Below are positions 46,132 through 54,474 of a stretch of 64,000 bases of DNA, piece after piece (within the stretch, counting starts at the first letter, position 1; each line of letters opens with the position of its first letter). The notes beneath the pieces are model-generated. The model was not told the DNA's origin. It ran no database searches and saw nothing but the letters and a program-made list of their open reading frames with translations. The DNA comes from Rhizobium sp. JAB6 (GTDB lineage: Bacteria; Pseudomonadota; Alphaproteobacteria; Rhizobiales; Rhizobiaceae): the NCBI RefSeq assembly GCF_003024605.1, contig NZ_PYJQ01000001.1, positions 405,001 through 469,000 on the forward strand, in the 5' to 3' direction. Both the position numbers and the translations under genes were made by a program.

Positions 46132-47013
46132 ATGTCAGAACTCGACGCAGCTAAATCCGGCCAGTTCAAGATCGGCGGCGATCTCCCCGTTCATCGTCTC
46201 GGTTTCGGTGCCATGCGTATTACCGGTGCCGGTATATGGGGTGAGCCGGAGGACCGTGATGAAGTCGTCCGTACGCTGAGACGCGTGCCGGAGCTCGGCA
46301 TCAATTTCATCGATACGGCTGATTCCTATGGCCCCGACGTTTCCGAGCGTCTCATCAAGGAAGCGCTTCATCCCTATGCCCACGGTCTCGTCATCGCGAC
46401 GAAGGGCGGACTCACCCGCACTGGGCCGAACGTATGGGTGCCTTTGGGCCGCCCCGAATATCTGATCCAGCAGGCGTACAAAAGCTTGCGCAATCTCGGC
46501 GTCGATCGCATCGATCTCTGGCAGTTGCATCGGATCGATTCCAAGGTGCCGGCGGCGGAGCAGTTCGATGCCGTGAAGTTGCTGCAGAATGACGGTATCA
46601 TCCGTCATGCGGGATTGAGCGAGGTCTCCATTGCCGACATCGAGGCGGCTTCGAAGCATTTCAAGGTGGTGACGGTACAGAACCGCTACAATCTAGTCGA
46701 TCGCACCAGCGAAGATGTGCTCGATTATTGCGAAAAGCATGATATCGGCTTCATCCCCTGGTTCCCGCTGGCCGCCGGCGATCTTGCCAAGGAAGGCTCG
46801 CTGCTCGATACCATCGCGAAAAAGCACGATGCCGCTCCGAGCCAGATCGCGCTTGCATGGGTGCTGAAGCGCAGTCCCGTGATGCTGCCGATCCCCGGAA
46901 CCGGCAAGGTCAAGCATCTCGAGGAAAACACCGCAGCCGTCGATATCGTTCTGTCCGACGAGGAGTTTGCTGCGCTCGATGCCGAAGGCAAGAAGGCCTT
47001 CAAGGCGGCCTGA
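46132..47013 (+). CDS. Aldo/keto reductase
   Basis: A 293-residue TIM-barrel oxidoreductase of the AKR superfamily. The catalytic tetrad is readable: Asp and Tyr in '[14 protein letters not shown]', Lys in 'LVIATKGGL' and His in 'DLWQLHRID'. The C-terminal NADPH-binding part includes '[15 protein letters not shown]'. It reduces aldehydes or ketones; the substrate is unknown. The ATG at 46132 gives a protein of normal length; the longer frame upstream is a shadow over the methyltransferase gene. A hairpin follows the stop. Confidence 0.9.
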   Translation: MSELDAAKSGQFKIGGDLPVHRLGFGAMRITGAGIWGEPEDRDEVVRTLRRVPELGINFIDTADSYGPDVSERLIKEALHPYAHGLVIATKGGLTRTGPNVWVPLGRPEYLIQQAYKSLRNLGVDRIDLWQLHRIDSKVPAAEQFDAVKLLQNDGIIRHAGLSEVSIADIEAASKHFKVVTVQNRYNLVDRTSEDVLDYCEKHDIGFIPWFPLAAGDLAKEGSLLDTIAKKHDAAPSQIALAWVLKRSPVMLPIPGTGKVKHLEENTAAVDIVLSDEEFAALDAEGKKAFKAA

Positions 47014-47026
47014 AATCGAAATTCGT

Positions 47027-47055
47027 TTGTCCGGTGGCGGTGGCTGACCGGACAA
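47027..47055 (+). terminator. Hairpin after the aldo/keto reductase gene
   Basis: TTGTCCGGT (47027-47035) pairs with ACCGGACAA (47047-47055) around an 11-base loop. There is no T tract, so it may mark a Rho-dependent end. Confidence 0.45.
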
Positions 47056-47275
47056 GCGTCGGCGAGGGCGCTTTCCCATGCAGAAACGCTGATCACAATC
47101 ATGTGAATCTCAGGATTAGGGTTAGTTACGACTGCAAAATAGGCGCAGAAACGCTCAGAACGCCAGCGGTATGCGATATTCCTGGTGTCTGAGAAGAAAG
47201 CGATGCGCTCAGCGCATTGCTGCATTGCGAAAGCCGGTCTGTTCATCCCCATCCGCTCGTTATATCTAATCCCTC

Positions 47276-47400
47276 GAAGGCAGCGCACTCCTCCTCCCAG
47301 CGCTCCTTCAATGATTGGCAACACTCCTCCTCCTCCCAGTTGCCAATCCGGATCAAGAGCCCGATGCATCCTCCTCCCGCATCGGGCTCTTTTTTATTTT
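47276..47400 (+). ncRNA. Alpha-r14-type trans-acting small RNA (NfeR1-like)
   Basis: Three consecutive hairpins each expose CTCCTCC-type anti-Shine-Dalgarno sequence in the loop. Hairpin 1 is 47276-47309 (GAAGG-c-AGCGC with GCGCT-CCTTC), hairpin 2 is 47313-47348 (10-bp stem GATTGGCAAC) and hairpin 3 is 47356-47390 (12-bp stem AGAGCCCGATGC) followed by TTTTTATTTT as a Rho-independent terminator. CCTCCTCCC occurs in every loop. Three hairpins of about 123 bases with this loop motif define the alpha-r14 family of rhizobia, including S. meliloti NfeR1. It should pair with mRNA ribosome-binding sites. A transcription start near 47276 is inferred. Confidence 0.88.
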
Positions 47401-47562
47401 CAGCCAGATCATCAGTTCGCGGTGTTGGACGATTGCGTTGCGCCTTTGCAGTGCTGTCGCGAATTAGCATTGCTTCATGAGCCAAAGAATTGCTGGAGTC
47501 GCTTGCGCCGTGGACATGCATGCGTAGAGTGGCGCGACGTTACGGCAGTAAGGAAGGGTTGC

Positions 47563-48867
47563 ATGATGCAGCGCATGGCGGGTTCGGGCCGGTGGCGGAA
47601 GCTGTTTTTCCGGACCATGGCCCTCGTTGCGACATTGTCGCTCGCCGCATGCGGCCGCCCCATCGGGGTTATGCAACCCGTCAGTGAAAGCGTGCCTGGC
47701 ACATCCAGGGTCGATCTGCTCGTTGCGACGACACGCCTGCCGGACAAGGATCCGGCCATTCTGTTTTCGGGCGAGCGCGGGCCGGGGCTCAAGGTGGATG
47801 CCGTCAGCGTCTCCATTCCGCCGGAGGCCAATCGCAAGGTCGGTCAGGTGCAGTGGCCGAGCCGTCTCCCGGGCAATCCGCTGAAGAATTTCGTCACCAC
47901 GGCCGTCAAGCCTCTGGCAACGGAGGCGGATGGGCGTGCCTGGCTGCATGCGGAACTGCCGAAGAACAGGCGGGTGCTGATCTTCGTACATGGCTTCAAC
48001 AACCGCTATGAGGATGCCGTCTACCGCTTCGCGCAGATCGTTCACGATTCGCATGCCGACGTCGCCCCGATCGTGTTTACCTGGCCATCGCGCGCCAGCA
48101 TTTTCGATTATGCCTACGACAAGGAAAGCACCAACTATTCCCGCGATTCGCTGGAAGAGCTGCTGCGCCGTGTCGCCGACGACCCTGCCGTCGGCGACAT
48201 CACCGTCATGGCGCATTCGATGGGCAGCTGGCTCGCCGTCGAATCGCTGCGGCAGATGGCGATCCGCCACGGCCGCGTCGCGCCGAAGATCAACAATGTC
48301 ATCCTCGCTTCACCGGATCTGGACGTCGATGTCTTCGGAAGGCAGTTTGCGGCACTCGGCAAGGACAAGCCGCATTTCACGCTGTTCGTCTCGCGGGACG
48401 ACCGCGCGCTTTCACTTTCACGGCGTATTTCCGGCAATATAGATCGCCTTGGCCAGATCGATCCAACGGCCGAGCCCTATCGCAGCGAACTGGAAAAGCA
48501 GGGAATCACCGTACTCGATCTCACCAAGCTCAAGACCGGCGATGGTCTCAATCACGGCAAGTTCGCCGAAAGCCCGGAAGTGGTGAAACTGATCGGCGCG
48601 CGGTTGATTGCCGGCCAGACGATCACGGACTCCGATGTCGGCATCGGCGATGCTGTCGGCGCGGTCGCCATGGGTGCCGCCCAGACGGTCGGCAGCGTCG
48701 CGGGTGCTGCCGTCAGCGCCCCGATCGCCATCTTCGATCCCCGCACCCGCGCGAATTACGGCGAACAATGGCGTCGCGTCGGCGCATCGGCCGGCAATAC
48801 CATAGGATCGCTGGGCGACAGCGTCGAAGCGACCGGCACCAATGTCGGCGAAGCATTGCGTCAATAA
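47563..48867 (+). CDS. Lipoprotein with alpha/beta-hydrolase (DUF900-type) domain
   Basis: The 434-residue product begins with a lipoprotein signal ending 'LSLAACG', so Cys30 or near it would be lipidated. The alpha/beta-hydrolase core shows 'VLIFVHGFNNRYEDAVYR' (oxyanion region), the nucleophile elbow 'MAHSMGSWLAVESL' and a later 'ISGNIDRLG' stretch. It corresponds to the DUF900 esterase-like family of rhizobia. A C-terminal Gly/Ala-rich tail (about residues 345-434) has no known fold. It is 163 bases downstream of the sRNA terminator. Substrate unknown. Confidence 0.85.
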   Translation: MMQRMAGSGRWRKLFFRTMALVATLSLAACGRPIGVMQPVSESVPGTSRVDLLVATTRLPDKDPAILFSGERGPGLKVDAVSVSIPPEANRKVGQVQWPSRLPGNPLKNFVTTAVKPLATEADGRAWLHAELPKNRRVLIFVHGFNNRYEDAVYRFAQIVHDSHADVAPIVFTWPSRASIFDYAYDKESTNYSRDSLEELLRRVADDPAVGDITVMAHSMGSWLAVESLRQMAIRHGRVAPKINNVILASPDLDVDVFGRQFAALGKDKPHFTLFVSRDDRALSLSRRISGNIDRLGQIDPTAEPYRSELEKQGITVLDLTKLKTGDGLNHGKFAESPEVVKLIGARLIAGQTITDSDVGIGDAVGAVAMGAAQTVGSVAGAAVSAPIAIFDPRTRANYGEQWRRVGASAGNTIGSLGDSVEATGTNVGEALRQ

Positions 48868-49040
48868 TGCTATCATGACCCGATCGGCCGCATTCACCGT
48901 TGCTGCAAAACGCCATAGTCGTACTCGGCGATCTGATATATCAGGATTGTAATCAATCAGATGGCACCGGCTAAATTCCCTGGCTCGGATATTGGCATCG
49001 AGGGCTGCACGATCCGGCATGTGTGATTGGAGTGGATGAG

Positions 49041-50078
49041 ATGAGATGGAAGCGCACGATTCAGCTGCTGGATGTTCACTGCGAGGGTGAGATCGGCAAG
49101 GTTGCCATCGGCGGCGTGCCGAAGATCCCCGGCAACAGCATTGCCGAGCAGCTTCATTGGCTGAACACGGATCCGAAGGGCCAGGAGCTGCGCCGTTTCC
49201 TTGTGCTGGAGCCCCGCGGTGCGCCGATCGGTTCCGTCAATCTGCTGCTGCCCGCCAAGCATTCCGAGGCCGATGCGGGCTTCATCATCCTGCAGCCCGA
49301 CCAGGCACATGCAAGCTCGGGCTCGAACTCCATCTGCGTGACAACGGCGCTGCTCGAATCCGGCATCGTCGAGATGAAGGAGCCGGAAACCGTCGTCACT
49401 CTTGATACGGCCGCCGGCCTTGTGCGTGCGACCGCGACCTGCCGCGACGGCCGCTGCGAAAAGGTGCGGCTGACCATGGTGCCGTCCTTCGTGCATGAGC
49501 TGGATGTCGGGCTTGACACGCCGCAATGGGGCAGGATCAAGCTCGATCTCTGCTATGGCGGCATTTTCTATGCGCTCGTCGATGTCGGCCAGATCGGCCT
49601 GAAGATCGAAAAGGCCAATGCGGCCGCCCTCGTGCAGGCCGGTATGGTCATCAAGGAAGCGATCAACAGGGCAATGGCCGTGGTCCACCCGGAAATCTCG
49701 GCCATCTCGGGCGTCGCCTATGTGATGTTCCGCGATATCGACGCCGATGGCGCCATCCGCACCTGCACGACCATGTGGCCCGGCCGCGCCGACCGTTCGC
49801 CCTGCGGCACCGGCAATTCCGCCAATCTGGCGACGCTGCATGCTCGCGGCAAGGCCAAGGTTGGCGATGTCTTCAAGTCCCGCTCGATCATTGGTTCGGA
49901 GTTCGAGGTGGGCCTGCAGGCGGAGACCGAAGTGGCCGGCAAGCCCGCGATCATCCCGACGATCACCGGCCGCGGCTTCACCTTCGGCTTGAGCCAGGTG
50001 GCGCTCGATCCGTTCGACCCGATGGCGGAAGGCTTTGCCATGGCGGATGTCTGGGGGCCTTCTGCGGGCGATATTTGA
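49041..50078 (+). CDS. Proline-racemase-family protein, 4-hydroxyproline epimerase-like with Ser for first catalytic Cys
   Basis: The 345-residue product has the family fold ('LDVHCEGEIGKVAIGGVPKIPG', 'DRSPCGTGNSAN'). The second catalytic Cys is present in 'SPCGTG', but the first site reads 'ASSGSNSICV' where racemases have 'CGH'. Ser-Cys variants are known in rhizobial and Brucella relatives and have been described as 4-hydroxyproline 2-epimerase or trans-3-hydroxyproline dehydratase. That recall is not verified here. Use of plant hydroxyproline is plausible. The ATG at 49041 gives the conserved 'MRWKRTIQLLD' start; no hydroxyproline pathway genes adjoin it. Confidence 0.85.
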   Translation: MRWKRTIQLLDVHCEGEIGKVAIGGVPKIPGNSIAEQLHWLNTDPKGQELRRFLVLEPRGAPIGSVNLLLPAKHSEADAGFIILQPDQAHASSGSNSICVTTALLESGIVEMKEPETVVTLDTAAGLVRATATCRDGRCEKVRLTMVPSFVHELDVGLDTPQWGRIKLDLCYGGIFYALVDVGQIGLKIEKANAAALVQAGMVIKEAINRAMAVVHPEISAISGVAYVMFRDIDADGAIRTCTTMWPGRADRSPCGTGNSANLATLHARGKAKVGDVFKSRSIIGSEFEVGLQAETEVAGKPAIIPTITGRGFTFGLSQVALDPFDPMAEGFAMADVWGPSAGDI

Positions 50079-50117
50079 GGGTAGGCAGTTGGTTAGCTCT
50101 TGCCGTCAGGAGAGCTT

Positions 50118-50270
50118 TGCCCCTCACCTTAACGCTCTCCCCGTTTTGACGGGGAGAGGGGACTAGCTCTACATTCTCGTCTGGGCAACTTGCCGGAGGG
50201 AAGGCTGTAGGTGCGCCCATCCTCTCCCCGCAAGCGGGGAGAAGGTGGCCGAAGGCCGGATGAGGGGTTT
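50118..50270. repeat. Palindromic intergenic repeat of the CTCCCCGC type
   Basis: The segment begins GCCCCTCACC and ends in the reverse-complement-like TGAGGGGT. Inside are two strong hairpins: CTCTCCCCGT/ACGGGGAGAG (about 50138-50158) and CTCCCCGC-aa-GCGGGGAG (about 50223-50240), plus GGCCGAAGGCC. This reads as the small non-coding palindromic repeat common in rhizobial intergenic regions. Confidence 0.65.
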
Positions 50271-50295
50271 ATCTGCAACAGATATCGCGACCTCG

Positions 50296-50730
50296 CTATC
50301 CCTTCGGATAAATCACACCCTTGCGCAGAATGATATTCCCATAGAGCCGCGGCTCGCTGGTCTGGATGAGCGCATGCGCACGCTGCACCCGCTCGTAGAA
50401 TTCCGCCGGCAATAGCGGCACGACCTTGATCTCGGGGACATGCCGGGCGCAACATTCGATCATCTCCGCATGAACGGGGTCGACCGCATCGCGATCCTGC
50501 TTGACGGTCGCCCGGAATATCGCCTGGGGCACGAAATCGTCGATCGGCAGTACGCTCAGGACTGCATCGAGCACGGGAACGACACCGTGACCGTCGAGGC
50601 GGATAAGGCGGCGCCCATGTTCGAGGCCGGGATAATTGCCGTCCACGAGGGCGATTTCGTCGCCATGGCCCATGGCGCGCAAGGTCGCCAAAAGCTCTGG
50701 GCTCAATAGCGGGTCAATGCCCTTCAGCAT
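50296..50730 (-). CDS. RbsD/FucU-family sugar mutarotase
   Basis: A 144-residue protein of the RbsD/FucU transport-protein family. The conserved 'MLKGIDPLLSPELLATLRAMGHGDEIALVDGNYPG' start contains the catalytic His, and 'YGNIILRKGVI' closes it. The family interconverts sugar anomers (D-ribose pyranase or L-fucose mutarotase). Here the gene overlaps frcR by 17 bases and shares its transcript, which suggests a role in fructose or a related sugar handled by the frc system. It lies next to a repeat downstream. Confidence 0.85.
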   Translation of the reverse strand: MLKGIDPLLSPELLATLRAMGHGDEIALVDGNYPGLEHGRRLIRLDGHGVVPVLDAVLSVLPIDDFVPQAIFRATVKQDRDAVDPVHAEMIECCARHVPEIKVVPLLPAEFYERVQRAHALIQTSEPRLYGNIILRKGVIYPKG

Positions 50731-51961
50731 GCTCAATCTCCTTGAAAAGAACGTTCTGGTCGATGAGGTAACGCGCGAAGATCGGCAGGCTGGCGCCCCC
50801 GATGGCGCGGGCCTGCGGCCCGACTGCACCCTCGATGATCTCGGGCATGACGACACCCTGTAGATCGAGTTCCGCCGCTGCCTTAATGGTTGCTCGCACC
50901 ACGCGCTCCCGCACCCAGCCGGGAAAACCGCCGTCGATGACGGCGGCGCTGAAATCAAGAACGGAGGCGGAGGCGACGATCGCCTGCGCCAGCGCCTTGG
51001 CCGTGTCCTGGATCCAGATCTCCAGCGGCTCGCCGAAATCGATCCAATTATCCGCCGAATACCAGAGGGGACGTGGATCGAAACCATGATCCCGCAGCAG
51101 ATTTTCCAGCACGAAGATCGAAGCGATCTCGAGGAGCTGGCGGTTCTCGCCGTTGCGGCCGCGCACGGGCAGGGGGCCGAGCGCGCCTGCCGTTCCCGTT
51201 CGGCCAACGAAGACGGACGAATTCAGGACGATGCCGCCGCCGAGGAAGGAGCCGATGAAGAAATAGACGAAATCCGGATAGTGCGGACCGATCCCGAAGA
51301 CCAGCTCGGCGCCGCAGGCGCTGGTAGCGTCGTTCTGCAGAAAGACGGGGTAAGGCACGCGCGAGGCGATTTCGGCTCTTAGATCGAAGCCGCGCCAGGC
51401 ATCCATCGCTCCCGGAGGCGCGCCTACCTGCTCGGCCCAGTTCCACAGCTCGAACGGTGCGGCAACGCCCATTCCCGCGATCTTGCGGCGCTGCTCTTCG
51501 CTGAGGCACCCTTCCAATTCTTTTATGCCGGCCGCCACGAAGGCAATGATCTCTTGCGGCAGCGGGTAAGGGTAGATCTGATGGAGCTGCATCCGGATGC
51601 CGCCGACGAAATCCATCAGCACGAGGTCGGCGCTGCGCCGGCCGATCTTGACGCCGAAGGAGAGTACGGCATCCGGATTGAGCCGCATCGGAATGGAGGG
51701 CTGGCCGACGCGCCCGCGAACCGGCGCATCGCGGGACAGCAGCCCGTCCTTTTCCAGCTCCCGCATGATGACGGAGACCGTTTGCGCCGAAAGCCCGCTC
51801 CGCCGTGCGATATCGGCCTTCGAAAGCGCGCCGTGACGGCGCACGAGTGAAAGTACGAGCCGTTCGTTATGGGCGCGCACGCCAAGCTGGTTCGCGCCCC
51901 CGGAGGGGTCGAGAATCGCCGGTGTTGTGGGTGTGTCCTCCGGGTCATGCACGAGAGACAT
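50714..51961 (-). CDS. frcR: ROK-family transcriptional repressor FrcR
   Basis: The 415-residue protein has an N-terminal winged helix ('ALSKADIARRSGLSAQTVSVIMRELEKDGLL', about residues 45-75) and a C-terminal ROK sugar-kinase-like domain ('AAPFELWNWAE', 'FFIGSFLGGGIVLNSSVFVGRTGTAGALGPLPV'). In Sinorhizobium meliloti the ROK regulator next to frcBCAK is FrcR and the order here is the same. It probably controls frcBCAK from the 250-base divergent gap. The CxCxxxC zinc motif of many ROK proteins is not visible. The ATG at 51961 is preferred. Confidence 0.85.
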   Translation of the reverse strand: MSLVHDPEDTPTTPAILDPSGGANQLGVRAHNERLVLSLVRRHGALSKADIARRSGLSAQTVSVIMRELEKDGLLSRDAPVRGRVGQPSIPMRLNPDAVLSFGVKIGRRSADLVLMDFVGGIRMQLHQIYPYPLPQEIIAFVAAGIKELEGCLSEEQRRKIAGMGVAAPFELWNWAEQVGAPPGAMDAWRGFDLRAEIASRVPYPVFLQNDATSACGAELVFGIGPHYPDFVYFFIGSFLGGGIVLNSSVFVGRTGTAGALGPLPVRGRNGENRQLLEIASIFVLENLLRDHGFDPRPLWYSADNWIDFGEPLEIWIQDTAKALAQAIVASASVLDFSAAVIDGGFPGWVRERVVRATIKAAAELDLQGVVMPEIIEGAVGPQARAIGGASLPIFARYLIDQNVLFKEIEHAEGH

Positions 51962-52211
51962 GGGCCTGCTCCTTCCATCATGGCCATGCCCTATTTCTTT
52001 CCAGAATGCCACATCGAATTAATAATTCAATCCGATTTATTTATTGACAGGGGGATTTCTTTAGGGTCTGATATTGCCGTCGAGGATACGCGCATAGCCT
52101 TGGAGGAGGTCTACCAAAACAATCCGACAGGCTTGGCGCATCTTTAACCGGGTTCGAAGTGGAACCCGCGACAGCCGGACGGTCCGGCTTTTCAAACATC
52201 GGGAGGATTGA
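51962..52211. promoter_or_regulatory. Divergent frcR/frcB control region with leader hairpins
   Basis: A TTGACA at 52045-52050 could be the -35 of frcB, although the nearest -10 candidate (TGATAT, 52070-52075) leaves a 19-base spacer. AT-rich repeats TCAAT/ATTGA (52028-52032 and 52044-52048) may hold the FrcR site. The leader contains GGGTTC/GAACCC (52150-52167) and AGCCGG/CCGGCT (52173-52189) followed by TTTTC, a terminator-like hairpin 20 bases before frcB. Confidence 0.5.
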
Positions 52212-53237
52212 ATGAAGAAATCCGTTATTTCCGCAGCCGTTGCCGCCCTGGCGCTCGGCGTTGCATTTGCCGCACCTGCCAAGGCTGCCGGCGTATCCGC
52301 CTGCCTCATCACCAAGACCGATACCAATCCCTTCTTCGTCAAGATGAAGGAAGGCGCCACCGCCAAGGCCAAGGAACTCGGCGTCACGCTGAAGTCCTAT
52401 GCCGGCAAGATCGACGGCGACAGCGAAAGCCAGGTTGCCGCCATCGAAAGCTGCATCGCCGATGGCGCGAAGGGCATCCTGATCACCGCATCCGACACCA
52501 AGGGCATCGTTCCCTCGGTCAAGAAGGCGCGCGACGCCGGCCTGCTGGTCATCGCGCTCGACACGCCGCTCGAGCCGGCGAATGCAGCCGATGCCACCTT
52601 CGCCACGGACAATCTCCTTGCCGGCAAGCTCGTCGGCCAGTGGGCCAAGGAAACGCTGGGCGACAAGGCCAAGGACGCCAAGATCGGCTTCCTCGATCTG
52701 ACGCCGTCGCAGCCGTCGGTCGACGTTCTGCGCGACCAAGGCTTCATGATCGGCTTCGGCATCGACCCGAAGGATCCGAACAAGATCGGCGACGAAACCG
52801 ATCCGCGGATCGTCGGCCACGACGTCACCAACGGCAACGAAGAGGGCGGCCGCAAGGCCATGGAAAACCTTCTGCAGAAGGATTCCAGCATCAACGTCAT
52901 CCACACGATCAACGAGCCGGCTGCAACCGGCGCCTATCAGGCTCTGAAGGCTGTCGGTCTCGAAAAGCAGGTTCTGATCGTCTCGATCGACGGTGGCTGC
53001 CCCGGCGTCAAATCGGTCAAGGATGGCGTGATCGGCGCAACTGCCCAGCAGTATCCGCTGATGATGGCGGCTCTCGGCGTCGAGGCGATCAAGAAGTTCG
53101 CCGATGGCGGCGAGAAGCCGAAGCCGACCGAAGGCAAGACCTTCTTCGACACCGGCGTTTCCCTGGTGACGGACAAGCCGGTCTCGGGCGTGAAGTCCAT
53201 CGACACCAAGGAAGGTCTCAACAAGTGCTGGGGCTAA
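52212..53237 (+). CDS. frcB: Fructose ABC transporter, periplasmic binding protein FrcB
   Basis: A 341-residue protein with a signal peptide cleaved after 'AKAA' (about residue 26) and a type I sugar-binding fold ('[23 protein letters not shown]', '[14 protein letters not shown]', '[16 protein letters not shown]'). It matches the S. meliloti FrcB pattern; FrcB there binds fructose and also admits ribose and mannose. The codon use is strongly GC-biased, as for a highly expressed gene. A terminator-like hairpin follows at 53270-53304, so it should be made in excess over the permease. Confidence 0.93.
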   Translation: MKKSVISAAVAALALGVAFAAPAKAAGVSACLITKTDTNPFFVKMKEGATAKAKELGVTLKSYAGKIDGDSESQVAAIESCIADGAKGILITASDTKGIVPSVKKARDAGLLVIALDTPLEPANAADATFATDNLLAGKLVGQWAKETLGDKAKDAKIGFLDLTPSQPSVDVLRDQGFMIGFGIDPKDPNKIGDETDPRIVGHDVTNGNEEGGRKAMENLLQKDSSINVIHTINEPAATGAYQALKAVGLEKQVLIVSIDGGCPGVKSVKDGVIGATAQQYPLMMAALGVEAIKKFADGGEKPKPTEGKTFFDTGVSLVTDKPVSGVKSIDTKEGLNKCWG

Positions 53238-53269
53238 GTCCCTCACGAATGTGATATAGTCCCTTCTGG

Positions 53270-53304
53270 AGCCGCGTCATGCGCCTGCTGGCGCGGCTCT
53301 TTTA
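53270..53304 (+). terminator. Terminator-like hairpin between frcB and frcC
   Basis: GAGCCGCG (53270-53277) pairs with CGCGGCTC (53293-53300) and is followed by TTTT. It probably stops most transcripts after frcB and gives binding protein in excess. Confidence 0.75.
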
Positions 53305-53409
53305 CAGGGAGCAGACAATCGCAATAGTCACGTCGGTCGGGTTCAGATCCTGGCTGGCCCCCAACAGCCGGCGGTTTCCGCGCATATGCGCGGTGGCGGA
53401 GGAATAATT

Positions 53410-54474
53410 ATGTCCGGAGCACAGGAATTCGAACGTGTTCTCGACGGCAGCGACAAGAATGTCGCTTCGTTCGAGCACAACGATGTCTCTCTTTTGAAGC
53501 GCGTGCAGCATTTTCTGCACTCGACGCCGGCGGCGGTGCCGCTCATCGTCTTGGTATTGGCGATCGTGATCTTCGGCATCGCGATCGGCGGGCGGTTCTT
53601 TTCCGCCTATACGCTGACGCTCATCCTGCAGCAGATCGCCATCGTCGGCATTCTCGGCGCAGCCCAGACGCTGGTCATCCTGACCGCCGGCATCGATCTC
53701 TCGATCGGCGTCATCATGGTCATCGCCTCCGTCGTCATGGGCAATGTCGCCGTGACATACGGCTTGCCGACGCCGATCGCTATCGTTGCCGGCATGGCGG
53801 TGGGCGGCATTTGCGGGCTCCTCAACGGTTTCCTTGTCGCCCATATGAAGCTGCCGCCGTTCATCGTGACGCTCGGCACATGGAATATAGTCATGGCGAC
53901 GAACTTCATCTATTCCGCCAATGAAACCATCCGCGACACCGATGTCGATGAAAAGGCGCCGCTGCTGCATCTCTTCGCCGCAAGCTTCCGCGTCGGCGGT
54001 GCCGTGCTGACCCTCGGCGTCATCGCCATGGTGCTTCTGGTCATGGGCCTCTGGTATGTCCTCAATCACACGGCCTGGGGCAGGCATGTCTATGCGGTTG
54101 GCGACGATCCGGAAGCGGCGAAACTCGCGGGTATCCAGACCAAGAAGGTTCTTCTCGCAGTCTACGGCGTGTCGGGACTGATCGCCGCCCTTGCCGCCTG
54201 GGTCTCCATCGGCCGTAACGGCTCGGTCTCGCCGTCTTCCGCCGTGACCGACTTCAATCTTCAGGCTATCACCGCAACCGTCATCGGCGGCATCTCGCTC
54301 TTCGGCGGCCGCGGCTCGATCCTCGGCACATTGTTCGGCGCCATGATCGTCGGCGTCGTCTCCATGGGTCTCAATATGCTCGGAGCGGATCCGCAGTGGA
54401 AGGTGCTTCTGACCGGCGTGCTCATCATCGGCGCCGTCGCGATCGATCAATGGATCAGAAAGGTATCGGCATGA
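53410..54474 (+). CDS. frcC: Fructose ABC transporter, permease FrcC
   Basis: The 354-residue inner-membrane protein has about ten hydrophobic segments and the ribose/xylose-type permease motifs 'LGAAQTLVILTAGIDLSIG' and 'TVIGGISLFGGRGSILGTLFGAMI'. It forms the membrane channel of the Frc importer. The ATG at 53410 gives a normal-length protein; the upstream GGAGGAA supports it. It overlaps frcA by four bases (ATGA), so translation is coupled. Confidence 0.93.
   Translation: MSGAQEFERVLDGSDKNVASFEHNDVSLLKRVQHFLHSTPAAVPLIVLVLAIVIFGIAIGGRFFSAYTLTLILQQIAIVGILGAAQTLVILTAGIDLSIGVIMVIASVVMGNVAVTYGLPTPIAIVAGMAVGGICGLLNGFLVAHMKLPPFIVTLGTWNIVMATNFIYSANETIRDTDVDEKAPLLHLFAASFRVGGAVLTLGVIAMVLLVMGLWYVLNHTAWGRHVYAVGDDPEAAKLAGIQTKKVLLAVYGVSGLIAALAAWVSIGRNGSVSPSSAVTDFNLQAITATVIGGISLFGGRGSILGTLFGAMIVGVVSMGLNMLGADPQWKVLLTGVLIIGAVAIDQWIRKVSA

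Noticed and set aside
47185..47562. N-terminal extension of the lipoprotein hydrolase into the sRNA region
   Set aside because: The lipoprotein signal starts at 47563, and the upstream frame runs through the sRNA hairpins and terminator.
50440..50863. Small plus-strand frames over frcR and the mutarotase gene
   Set aside because: Shadows of the two minus-strand genes.
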